A program made the translations under genes and the position numbers. A stretch of 64,000 nucleotides of DNA, taken from Haloarcula laminariae (lineage in GTDB: Archaea > Halobacteriota > Halobacteria > Halobacteriales > Haloarculaceae). Positions 50,032 to 57,161 of the stretch are shown piece after piece. The stretch spans positions 744,001 through 808,000 of the forward strand of contig NZ_JAMZFY010000001.1 in assembly GCF_025457605.1 (NCBI RefSeq). The letters are read 5' to 3'. The notes under the pieces were generated by a model. The model was given only the letters and a program-made list of their open reading frames with translations, was not told where the DNA came from and did no database searches. Numbering within the stretch: the first letter of the stretch is position 1; each line of letters opens with the position of its first letter.

Positions 50032-50277
50032 CTAGAGGTCCTTCGCGACCCGAAGCTCGGTGTCGGTTATCGTCTCGACGGACTCGGCTGGGACCTCGAT
50101 GTCGTCCTCGTCGGCGTCACCGAAGCCGAACCCCTGGATGACGGCTTCGCCGATTCCCGGGTCGGGTTCGACGTAGGCGACCTGCGCGTCGGTGTCGACT
50201 TCGGTGACGATACCGATCTGTTCGGCCTCGATGTCCATGAGGTACTTCCCCTCGTCTTCGGTGGATAGGACTGCCAT
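50032..50277 (-). CDS. Small PRC-barrel-like protein
   Basis: An 81-residue acidic protein: MAVLSTEDEGKYLMDIEAEQIGIVTEVDTDAQVAYVEPDPGIGEAVIQGFGFGDADEDDIEVPAESVETITDTELRVAKDL. The GKYLMDIEAEQIGIVTEVD opening and IEVPAESVETI ending have the pattern of the PRC-barrel-like small proteins common in haloarchaea. Their role is unknown; PRC barrels bind RNA or proteins. ATG at 50275-50277, with AATAAATACC (50303-50312) as TATA on the minus strand about 25-30 nt upstream. It lies 52 bp downstream of the Mut7-C gene but has this own promoter. Confidence 0.72.
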   Translation of the reverse strand: MAVLSTEDEGKYLMDIEAEQIGIVTEVDTDAQVAYVEPDPGIGEAVIQGFGFGDADEDDIEVPAESVETITDTELRVAKDL

Positions 50278-50329
50278 ACAAGTCGCCTCTCTCGGCGGTG
50301 AAATAAATACCCACGACATATCTACCGAG

Positions 50330-50791
50330 CTACAGCTCCGCGAGCGTCTCGGCCACGTCGTTCCAGTGGCTCCCCCGCCAGAAGTGCTGTCCGCAGTCAC
50401 GGCAGCGCCAGATGTCGGTCTCGCTCGGGTCGGGCGCGTATTCGGGCGTCGGCTCGGTGCGGTCGACGAGTTCGACGGGGGCGTTACAGGTGCCACAGTG
50501 GACGGGTTCGGACGACAGCTCCAGGTCGAACCCGGCCGCCGCGAGCTCCCGGAGCTGGTCGGTCACGTCCCGCTTCGTGAGCAGGACGGCGTCGGGCACC
50601 TGCCGGGCCAGCCCCTCGTCGCGGGTCACCAGCCGCCGGTCCTCCGTTTCGACCAGCGCGAGTAGGTCCTCGTCGGCCTCAGCGTCGCGGTCCAGCGCGT
50701 ACGCGGTGTCGTAGCCACACATCCGCAGATACGTCGCGAGCTTCCCCAGCATCGAGTCCAGGACGAGGGGGTCGCGCTCGCGCTCAGTCAT
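50330..50791 (-). CDS. Mut7-C RNase-domain protein with C-terminal zinc ribbon
   Basis: A 153-residue protein of the Mut7-C family, a PIN-like fold. DPLVLDSMLGKLATYLRMCGYDTAYA is the hallmark (D of LDSMLGKLA is a predicted metal ligand), followed by DEDLLALVETEDRRLVTRDEGLA with more acids. The C-terminal zinc ribbon has CxxC pairs: CGTCNAPVEL and CRDCGQHFWRGSHW. Homologues are predicted ribonucleases, function not settled. It overlaps the 3' end of polX by 8 nt and is read in the same direction, so it is cotranscribed with polX; such linkage hints at a nucleic-acid role. Confidence 0.88.
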   Translation of the reverse strand: MTERERDPLVLDSMLGKLATYLRMCGYDTAYALDRDAEADEDLLALVETEDRRLVTRDEGLARQVPDAVLLTKRDVTDQLRELAAAGFDLELSSEPVHCGTCNAPVELVDRTEPTPEYAPDPSETDIWRCRDCGQHFWRGSHWNDVAETLAEL

Positions 50792-52526
50792 CGAGGAACT
50801 CCCGGAGCTCCGCCGCCGAGCGGGCGTTGAGCACGTCGCCGGCCTCGGCCCACCCGCGCCGGGCGGTGTGGACCCCGTACGTGACCTGCGGGAAGCTCCC
50901 CGGACTGTGCGCGTCGGTGTTGATGGCGACGGTCGCGCCGGCCTCGATGGCCGCCTTGACCGCGTAGCCGTCCAGGTCTAGCCTGGCGGGGCTGGCGTTG
51001 ATTTCAAGCGCCGTGCCGGCCTCGGCGGCCGCCGTCGCCAGCCGCTCGACGTCGACGTCGAGCCCGGGGCGGCGGTTCAGGTAACGTCCCGTCGGGTGGC
51101 CGATAATGTCGACCTCGGGGTGTTCGGCCGCGGCGACGAGACGGTCGGTGCCGTCGCCGTCCAGCGCCGCGTGGGGAGAGGCGACGACGACGTCGAGGTC
51201 GGCCAGCACGTCGTCGGCCACCGAAACCTCCCCGTCCGCGGCGATGTTGGCCTCGACGCCGCTGAACACGTCGATGTCGGCCTCCCCGGCGACCGCTTCC
51301 ACCTCGGCAATCTGCTCGCGCAGGTCCGCGTCGTCGACGCCGACGCCGCCGACCATCCCCGGGCCGGTGGCGTGGTCCGTTATCGCGATGTAGTCGTGGC
51401 CGAAGTCGGCCGCGCCGGCCGCCATCTCGGCGACGGTGTTGCCGCCGTCGGACCACTCGCTGTGGGTGTGGAGGTCGCCCCGGACGTCGCCCTCGACGAG
51501 CAGGTCGGGCAGGTCGCCGTCGGCGGCCGCCTCGACTTCGCCGCGGTTCTCGCGCAGTTCCGGCGGGACCCACTCCATATCCAGCGCCTCGTAGACACCT
51601 TCCTCCGTCTCGCCGGCGACGCGCTCGCCGGCCCGCTGGTGGTCCTCGCTGTCCGCCACGTCCGAGACGTCGAACACGCCGTACTCGTTGACCTTCAGGT
51701 CCCGCTCGATGGCGCGGTTGCGGACGACGACGTTGTGGTCCTTGCTCCCCGTGAAATACTGCAGGGCGGCGCCGAACTCCTCGGGGACCACGACGCGCAG
51801 GTCGACCCGGAGGCCGCCGGCCCGAACGCTCGCCTTCGTCTCGCCGGCCTCGATGACGCCCTCCACCTCCGGCCAGTCGGTGAAGGCGTCGACGACGGCC
51901 TCGCCGTCCTCGCTCCCGACCAGCACGTCCACGTCGCCGATGGTGGGCCGCCAGCGCCGCAGCGAGCCGCCCAGCGCACACGTTTCGACGGCGTCGATGT
52001 CGGCGACGTAGCGCTTGGCCTGCTCGCCGTAGGGGTGGGCCGTCCCGAGCAGCGTGCGAGCGTTGGCCTCGCGGGCGAAGTCGATGTTCTCCAGGATGTT
52101 CTGCTCGGTCTTTGCGCCAAAGCCCTTTATCTCCTGAATCTCGCCGGCCTCGGCGGCCGCTTCGAGCTCGTCGAGCGTCGTGATACCGAGCGCCTCGTAC
52201 AGCGAGCCCACGGTCTTCGGTCCGACCCCCTCGACGGCGGTCAGCGCGGCCATGTCGACGGGCAACTCCTCGCGTAGCTCGCCCAGCTCCGCTATCTCGC
52301 CGGTCTCGAAGTACTCGACGACCTTCGATGAGATGGCGTCGCCGACGCCGTCTATCTCGCCCACCGCGTCCTCGCCCTCGGCGGCCAGCCCCTCGACGTC
52401 GCCGGGGTAGTCGCGGACGTTCTCGGCGGCCCGGCGGTAGGCGCGGGGCTTGTACTCCACGCCTTTCGCCTCGAGCAGGTCGGCAAAGACCTCCAGCCGG
52501 TCCGCGATTTCGTCGTTCCGGGACAC
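50784..52526 (-). CDS. polX: DNA polymerase X with PHP domain
   Basis: A 580-residue base-excision/gap-repair polymerase. N-terminal helix-hairpin-helix region (about 5-130) with GVGDAISSKVVEYFETG and GVGPKTVGSLYEALG binds DNA. The polymerase palm has GSLRRWRPTIGDVDVLV with the metal-binding Asp residues. VRNRAIERDLKVNEYGVF follows. The PHP domain (about 340-570) starts RGDLHTHSEWSDGGNTV and includes AITDHATG, GVEANIAADGEV, HPTGR and INTDAHSPG, giving 3'-5' exonuclease or AP-endonuclease activity. GTG at 52526 is preferred, one base after the previous gene's stop. An ATG 21 nt earlier overlaps that gene. Confidence 0.95.
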   Translation of the reverse strand: MSRNDEIADRLEVFADLLEAKGVEYKPRAYRRAAENVRDYPGDVEGLAAEGEDAVGEIDGVGDAISSKVVEYFETGEIAELGELREELPVDMAALTAVEGVGPKTVGSLYEALGITTLDELEAAAEAGEIQEIKGFGAKTEQNILENIDFAREANARTLLGTAHPYGEQAKRYVADIDAVETCALGGSLRRWRPTIGDVDVLVGSEDGEAVVDAFTDWPEVEGVIEAGETKASVRAGGLRVDLRVVVPEEFGAALQYFTGSKDHNVVVRNRAIERDLKVNEYGVFDVSDVADSEDHQRAGERVAGETEEGVYEALDMEWVPPELRENRGEVEAAADGDLPDLLVEGDVRGDLHTHSEWSDGGNTVAEMAAGAADFGHDYIAITDHATGPGMVGGVGVDDADLREQIAEVEAVAGEADIDVFSGVEANIAADGEVSVADDVLADLDVVVASPHAALDGDGTDRLVAAAEHPEVDIIGHPTGRYLNRRPGLDVDVERLATAAAEAGTALEINASPARLDLDGYAVKAAIEAGATVAINTDAHSPGSFPQVTYGVHTARRGWAEAGDVLNARSAAELREFLDD

Positions 52527-52527
52527 G

Positions 52528-52980
52528 CTAGCGCCCCCTGCTTGCACGCCCGGTGCCGGAGTCGGCGTCCTCGTGGCCCAGCGCCTTCCGAAGGAAGGAC
52601 ATCCAGCGCTTCTTGTCGGCGGCCTCCTGTGCCCGCTCCTCGGCTTCCAGGTTCGCCGGCCCCAGCTCTTCGAGGGCGTTCAGCGCCCGGTCGATACCGA
52701 TGATGGCATCGACGAGCTCCTCGCCCTCGGCGTAGCTCACGTCGCCGTCCTCCAGCCGTTGCTTGCGCTGGAGCCGCTCCCGACGGAGGTTCTTCTTGGC
52801 ACGGGTGACCCGCTCGCGCTCCCCTCGCGGCACCGTCTCCCTGCGCTTGATCTCGAAGACGAACGACTGCAAATCGATGCGCTCGTCCTGGACGGTGATT
52901 TCGTCGGGAATCTCGGCACCGACGGTCGCACCCTCCCGTTCGATGCGCTCCAGCAGTTGCTTGCGCTCGAACTCTTGCAC
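52528..52980 (-). CDS. DUF5788-type helical protein
   Basis: A 150-residue, highly charged, mostly helical protein: QEFERKQLLERIEREGATVGAEIPDEITVQDERIDLQSFVFEIKRRETVPRGERERVTRAKKNLRRERLQRKQRLEDGDVSYAEGEELVDAIIGIDRALNALEEL. The basic middle (RERVTRAKKNLRRERLQRKQRLE) could bind nucleic acid. Haloarchaeal family DUF5788 from memory, without known function. GTG starts at 52980 or 52986 are possible. It ends one base before polX on the same strand, so it is cotranscribed with polX and the Mut7-C gene. Confidence 0.78.
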   Translation of the reverse strand: MQEFERKQLLERIEREGATVGAEIPDEITVQDERIDLQSFVFEIKRRETVPRGERERVTRAKKNLRRERLQRKQRLEDGDVSYAEGEELVDAIIGIDRALNALEELGPANLEAEERAQEAADKKRWMSFLRKALGHEDADSGTGRASRGR

Positions 52981-53110
52981 TACCACGTTCTTTGGCCCGG
53001 GGGGCCTTATACTGTCGGCTGCGGGTGCCAAGCCCTGTCAGTCCCGCCGGCTCGGGCCGCTAGGCCGTACAAACACAACCCCTTTGCACCGCCCACCCCA
53101 AACTCCGCCA

Positions 53111-54055
53111 ATGTCGGAGTGTGACGTCTGTGGGAAGCAAGAGAACATGCCCTACCAGTGCGGGCACTGCGGAGGGACCTACTGCGCCGAGCACCGGCTG
53201 CCCGAGGCCCACGACTGCCCGGGGCTGGACAACTGGAACGACCCCCAGGGGGTGTTCGACAGCGGCTTCGACGACTCCGTAGACGGCGGGTCGTCGGGCG
53301 GGTCGACCGGCTTCGGTGACCGGTTCGGCGTCAACACCGGTCCCGGCGGGTTCTTCGGCTACTTCCGCGGGAACATGACTTACGTGTTCCTCGCCGTCAT
53401 GGCCATCGTCTTCGTCGCACAGCGCATCACCATCGCGCTCGTCGCCACCGGCTCGCTCCCGCCCGCCGCCTACCGGTCCCTCTTTGTCCTCCACCCGGAC
53501 AACCTCTTCTTCGTCTGGACGTGGGTCACGTCTATCTTCTCACACGGCGGACTGTTCCACATCCTCGGGAACGCCATCGTCATCTACTTCTTCGGCCGGC
53601 TGGCCGAACAGCAGATGGGGTCGAAGAAGTTCACGCTCTTCTTCCTCGGCTCGGGGATGCTCGCCGGGCTCGGCCAGGTCGGCCTCCAGCTCGTCCAGGG
53701 CGGGCAGGCCTACGGCGTGCTGGGTGCAAGCGGCGCGGCCCTGGCCATCCTCGGTTTCGTCACCGTCCTGAACCCCGACCTCACCGTCTATCTGTACTTC
53801 CTGATTCCGGTGCCGATCTGGGCCATCACCGGCTTCTACGCCATCATCAGCATCGCCGGCACGCTGTCGCCCCAGGGCGCGGGGCTGCTGGGCGGGAACA
53901 TCGCCCACACGGCCCACCTCGTCGGCCTCGTCGTCGGGCTCTGGTACGGCCGCCGGGTCAAGGACAGGGCGCGCATCCCCGGACAGATACAGTTCGGCGG
54001 CCGCCGCGGCGGTCCCGGCGGACCGGGCGGTCCGGGCGGTCGCGGCCCGTTCTGA
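53111..54055 (+). CDS. Rhomboid intramembrane protease with AN1-type zinc finger
   Basis: A 314-residue protein. N-terminal AN1-like zinc finger: C4, C7, C17, C20, C25, H28, H34 and C36 (CDVCGKQENMPYQCGHCGGTYCAEHRLPEAHDC). A Gly/Ser linker leads to six transmembrane helices from about residue 88. The rhomboid active site is S207 in VLGASGAALA, and His266/269 in GGNIAHTAHLVG. SIFSHGGLFHILGN is another conserved segment. A Gly/Pro/Arg-rich tail ends it. The zinc finger-rhomboid fusion is typical in haloarchaea. It overlaps endonuclease V by 1 nt (TGATG), a translationally coupled pair. Confidence 0.93.
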   Translation: MSECDVCGKQENMPYQCGHCGGTYCAEHRLPEAHDCPGLDNWNDPQGVFDSGFDDSVDGGSSGGSTGFGDRFGVNTGPGGFFGYFRGNMTYVFLAVMAIVFVAQRITIALVATGSLPPAAYRSLFVLHPDNLFFVWTWVTSIFSHGGLFHILGNAIVIYFFGRLAEQQMGSKKFTLFFLGSGMLAGLGQVGLQLVQGGQAYGVLGASGAALAILGFVTVLNPDLTVYLYFLIPVPIWAITGFYAIISIAGTLSPQGAGLLGGNIAHTAHLVGLVVGLWYGRRVKDRARIPGQIQFGGRRGGPGGPGGPGGRGPF

Positions 54056-54858
54056 TGGAGGTCGTCCGCCCGGCGTTCGTCCCGGACCCCACGCTGTCGA
54101 CCGCCGAGATGGAGGCCCTACAGCGTGACATCGCCGACGCGGCCGTTTTCACCGACGAGTTCGCGTTCGACCCCGCGACGATATCGCTCGACGGCCCGGC
54201 CGGACAGGCGACGCTCGGCGAGACAGCCGTCGAGGCCGGGGCGGACGCCGCGCCCCTCGTCGCCGGCGTCGACCAGGCCTTCGTCGGCGACCGGGCCGTC
54301 TCCGCTATCGTCGTCCTCCGCGGCCGCGAGGTCGTCGAGCGGGTCTGGGCCGTCGAGGAGGCCGAAATCCCGTACGTCCCCGGCCTGCTCTCCTTCCGCG
54401 AGGGCGGCGCCGTCCTCTCGGCCTTCGCCGAACTCGACTGCGAACCCGACGTCGTCTTCGTCGACGGCAGCGGTCGCATCCACTACCGCGAGGCCGGGCT
54501 GGCGACTCACGTCGGCGTCACGCTCGACGTACCGACAATCGGGGTGGCGAAGAACCTGCTCTGTGGCCGGCCCCGGGAGTCGCTGGACCGAAAACTCCCC
54601 GAGGGCGCCCGCGTCGCCATCGAGGCCGACGCCGAGGTCGAAACGGCCGCGGCCGGGACGGTCATCGGCTACGCCGTCCAGAGCCGGCAGTACGACTCCG
54701 ACAGCCAGTACATCAACCCGCTGGTCGTCAGCCCCGGCCACCGGGTGAGCGCCGAGACGGCCGCCGACCTCGTGCTGGCGACGGCGGCTGGGTACAAACT
54801 GCCGGAGCCGACGCGGCTCGCGGATTCGTACGCGGACTCGGTGAAGCGCGAACTCTGA
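54055..54858 (+). CDS. nfi: Endonuclease V
   Basis: A 267-residue enzyme that nicks DNA or RNA next to deaminated bases (inosine). The metal site is complete: D73 (AGVDQAFVGD), E116 (YVPGLLSFREGG) and D137 (VVFVDGSGRIHYREAGLATHVG). YVPG is the strand-separating wedge. GVAKNLLCGRP and YAVQSRQYDSDSQYINPLVVSPGHRVSAETA are further family blocks. The first 60 residues are a haloarchaeal extension. Its ATG overlaps the stop of the rhomboid gene. Confidence 0.94.
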   Translation: MEVVRPAFVPDPTLSTAEMEALQRDIADAAVFTDEFAFDPATISLDGPAGQATLGETAVEAGADAAPLVAGVDQAFVGDRAVSAIVVLRGREVVERVWAVEEAEIPYVPGLLSFREGGAVLSAFAELDCEPDVVFVDGSGRIHYREAGLATHVGVTLDVPTIGVAKNLLCGRPRESLDRKLPEGARVAIEADAEVETAAAGTVIGYAVQSRQYDSDSQYINPLVVSPGHRVSAETAADLVLATAAGYKLPEPTRLADSYADSVKREL

Positions 54859-54918
54859 GCCGCTCGGTGCGCCCCCGAACGGGGCAATCTTAATTGTCCG
54901 GGGCGTGACGCCCTTCGT

Positions 54919-55743
54919 ATGGCCAAGACGGTGCTGATAACCGGTGCCTCCTCGGGCATCGGCCGCGCGACAGCCGAGGTGTTTCTGGACGATGACTGGC
55001 AGGTCTGGGCGACGGCCCGCGACGAGGACGACGTCGCGGACCTCGCCGAGGCCGGCTGCGAGACGGCCGAACTCGACGTGACGAACGCCCGCGAGTGCGA
55101 GCGCGTCGTCGAGGACGTGGTCGAGTCGGCCGGGCGCATCGACTGCCTGGTGAACAACGCCGGCTACGCCCAGTTCGGCGCCGTCGAGGACGTCCCGACC
55201 GAGGACCTCGAACGGCAGTTGGACGTGAACCTCTACGGCCCCCACCGGCTCGTCCGGGAAGTCCTGCCCCACATGCGCGCCCGGGAATCGGGAACTGTCG
55301 TCAACGTCTCCAGCGTCGCGGGCCGGCTCGCCCTGCCCGGACAGGGCAGCTACGCGGCCTCGAAGTTCGCCCTGGAGGGGTTGAGCGACGCGCTCCGCGT
55401 GGAGGCCGGCGAGTACGACATCGACGTGGTGCTCGTCCAGCCAGGCCCCGTCGAGACCAACTTCTACGACCGCGCACAGGACGAGCACGACGACCTGGAG
55501 CCGACAGGGGCCTACGACTGGCTCGATATCGCCCGCGAGGACTCCCGTCTGGCCGGCGTCCAGGACGCCCTCTCGGTCACGCCCGGCACGGTCGCGCTGA
55601 CGGTTCGGGACGCCGCGAACGCGAGCGACCCCGACCCGCGCTACCCCGTCGGCGAGGCCGCGAAGCTCATCCTCATGGCGCGGCACCTGCCGGCCCGGTG
55701 GCGGGACGCCGCCTTCGGCGTCCTCCGGAAGCTGACGAACTGA
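54919..55743 (+). CDS. Short-chain dehydrogenase/reductase
   Basis: A 274-residue NAD(P)-dependent oxidoreductase. The nucleotide motif is TGASSGIGRATAEVF at residues 7-21, LVNNAGYAQFGAVEDV is the NNAG motif, and the catalytic Ser and YxxxK are in NVSSVAGRLALPGQGSYAASKFALEGLSDALRVE. The Arg after WATARDEDD suggests a preference for NADPH. The substrate is unknown; ketone or hydroxyacyl compounds are usual. ATG at 54919. The gene ends 4 bp before the convergent ArsA/Get3 gene. Confidence 0.92.
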   Translation: MAKTVLITGASSGIGRATAEVFLDDDWQVWATARDEDDVADLAEAGCETAELDVTNARECERVVEDVVESAGRIDCLVNNAGYAQFGAVEDVPTEDLERQLDVNLYGPHRLVREVLPHMRARESGTVVNVSSVAGRLALPGQGSYAASKFALEGLSDALRVEAGEYDIDVVLVQPGPVETNFYDRAQDEHDDLEPTGAYDWLDIAREDSRLAGVQDALSVTPGTVALTVRDAANASDPDPRYPVGEAAKLILMARHLPARWRDAAFGVLRKLTN

Positions 55744-55747
55744 CGCT

Positions 55748-56809
55748 TCAGTCCAGACAGGCCGCGACCACCGACAGCAGCGTCTCGCCGTGGACCTCGT
55801 CGGCAAAGAGCGGCACGCGCTTGACCTCGTGGCCCCGGAAGAGGTCCTGGGCGCTGGCGATGGCGTCCTGCTGGACCTCCCACCGCCGGGCGCAGAACTC
55901 ACAGCCGTCGGTGTTCGGGCCGGGGATATCGACCTCGCGACCCAGCACCTCGCTGGGGTCCTGCATCACGCGGTTGACCACGATTGTGCTGACGGGAATC
56001 TCGAAGTCGGTGAGCTGGGCGAGCAGGCGCTCGGACTCCATCACCGACAGCGTCTCGGGCACCATCACGATGCGGAAGTCGGTGCGGGAGGGGTCCCGCA
56101 GGATGGCCCGCAGGCGCTCGATACGGGCCGACAGCTCCTCTAAGTCCTGGATACCGGCCTCGGCGTCCACGTCCTCGTCACCGCCGAACATCCCCTTGAC
56201 CGAGTCCATCATCCCCGAGAACCGCTCGCGGAGCTTCAGTATCGTCCCGACCATCGAGTCCATCGTCTCCGGGAGCTCCAGCAGCCGGAGGGTGTGGCCG
56301 GTCGGCGCGGTGTCGATGACCACGCGGTCGAAGCGGTCGTCGTCGGTGTAGTCGAGCAACAGGCGCATCGCCGCGGCCTCGTCGGCGCCCGGCATCGACC
56401 CGCCGAGGATGCCGTCCTCGCCGCCGATGGGGTCCTCGCTCTCCCCGCCCATCGGCCCGCCGCCACCGAGCATCCCGCCGAGACCGCCCAGCGCGTCGTC
56501 CTCCATGCCCAGCGGCCCCTCGCCCATCGCGGCTTCGGGGTCGATTTCCGCCGCAAACAGCGGGACGTCCTCGCGGATGCGCGTCGGTTCAGCGGGGATA
56601 TCCGTCTCCAGCGTGTCCGACAGCGAGTGAGCGGGGTCGGTCGAGACCACAAGCGTCGCGGTGTCGTCGCGGGCCGACGCCAGCGCGGTCGCGGCGGCAC
56701 AGGTGGTCTTCCCCACGCCGCCTTTCCCCCCGTACAGCACGTACTCGGGCGCGTCGACGCCGGTCGGTGCGTCGATGTCGTCGACTGGTTCGACGTCTAC
56801 GTTGCTCAT
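55748..56809 (-). CDS. ArsA/Get3-family ATPase
   Basis: A 353-residue P-loop ATPase. The deviant Walker A is GGKGGVGKTT (27-36). DTAPTGHTLRLLELPE is the switch II/A-loop motif of the Get3/ArsA family. STDPAHSLSDTLETDIP is switch I. CEFCARRW near the C-terminus supplies the CxxC that in Get3 joins the dimer by zinc. Acidic, Gly/Met-rich insertion (about 95-135, MEDDALGGLGGMLGGGGPMGG) is where Get3's client-binding helical domain lies. Likely targets tail-anchored proteins to the membrane; there is no arsenite-efflux neighbour. Single domain, not the duplicated ArsA form. Confidence 0.9.
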   Translation of the reverse strand: MSNVDVEPVDDIDAPTGVDAPEYVLYGGKGGVGKTTCAAATALASARDDTATLVVSTDPAHSLSDTLETDIPAEPTRIREDVPLFAAEIDPEAAMGEGPLGMEDDALGGLGGMLGGGGPMGGESEDPIGGEDGILGGSMPGADEAAAMRLLLDYTDDDRFDRVVIDTAPTGHTLRLLELPETMDSMVGTILKLRERFSGMMDSVKGMFGGDEDVDAEAGIQDLEELSARIERLRAILRDPSRTDFRIVMVPETLSVMESERLLAQLTDFEIPVSTIVVNRVMQDPSEVLGREVDIPGPNTDGCEFCARRWEVQQDAIASAQDLFRGHEVKRVPLFADEVHGETLLSVVAACLD

Positions 56810-56905
56810 ACCTCAGGCTACGCTTCCGGCCTTGAGTAGTTCCCGGAAAAGGGCGCGACAGTGACCCGTCGCTGTCGCGACTCGCGGGGGACCGTTCGGG
56901 TGGGC

Positions 56906-57067
56906 CTACTGCCGCGAGGAGCGGGCCTCGCGGACCTCGGCGCCGTCACGGAGCTTGTCTTCGCAGTTCGGACAGACTCTCGGTCCGTGTGCTTCGGAGG
57001 CTTCCGGTGTGAACACCCGCACATACTGCTCAGTTACGAATTCGCCGCAGTTCTGGCACTCGGGCAT
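56906..57067 (-). CDS. Small zinc-finger protein (DUF7563-like)
   Basis: A 53-residue protein starting MPECQNCGEFVTEQYVRVF and ending EVREARSSRQ, with two CxxC knuckles: C4/C7 and C32/C35 (CPNC). This is a one-zinc ribbon of a type common as stand-alone haloarchaeal microproteins (DUF7563, number from memory). The start ATG at 57065-57067 has AT-rich upstream DNA with TTATTA about 20-25 nt away on the minus strand and further AT to 57110. It is too short for ordinary gene finders. Role unknown; zinc microproteins are often regulators or ribosome-associated factors. Confidence 0.72.
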   Translation of the reverse strand: MPECQNCGEFVTEQYVRVFTPEASEAHGPRVCPNCEDKLRDGAEVREARSSRQ

Positions 57068-57161
57068 CCCTTGTAACACTCTAATAATGATGTATATGCT
57101 TTTTGTTTACGTCAAAGGGGGAAGGGTTACAAACCCCGTTCAGGCGACCAACCGCCCGGTA

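Noticed and set aside
54118-55902. 594-codon minus-strand frame
   Set aside because: Antisense to endonuclease V and the SDR gene, both of which have intact catalytic motifs.
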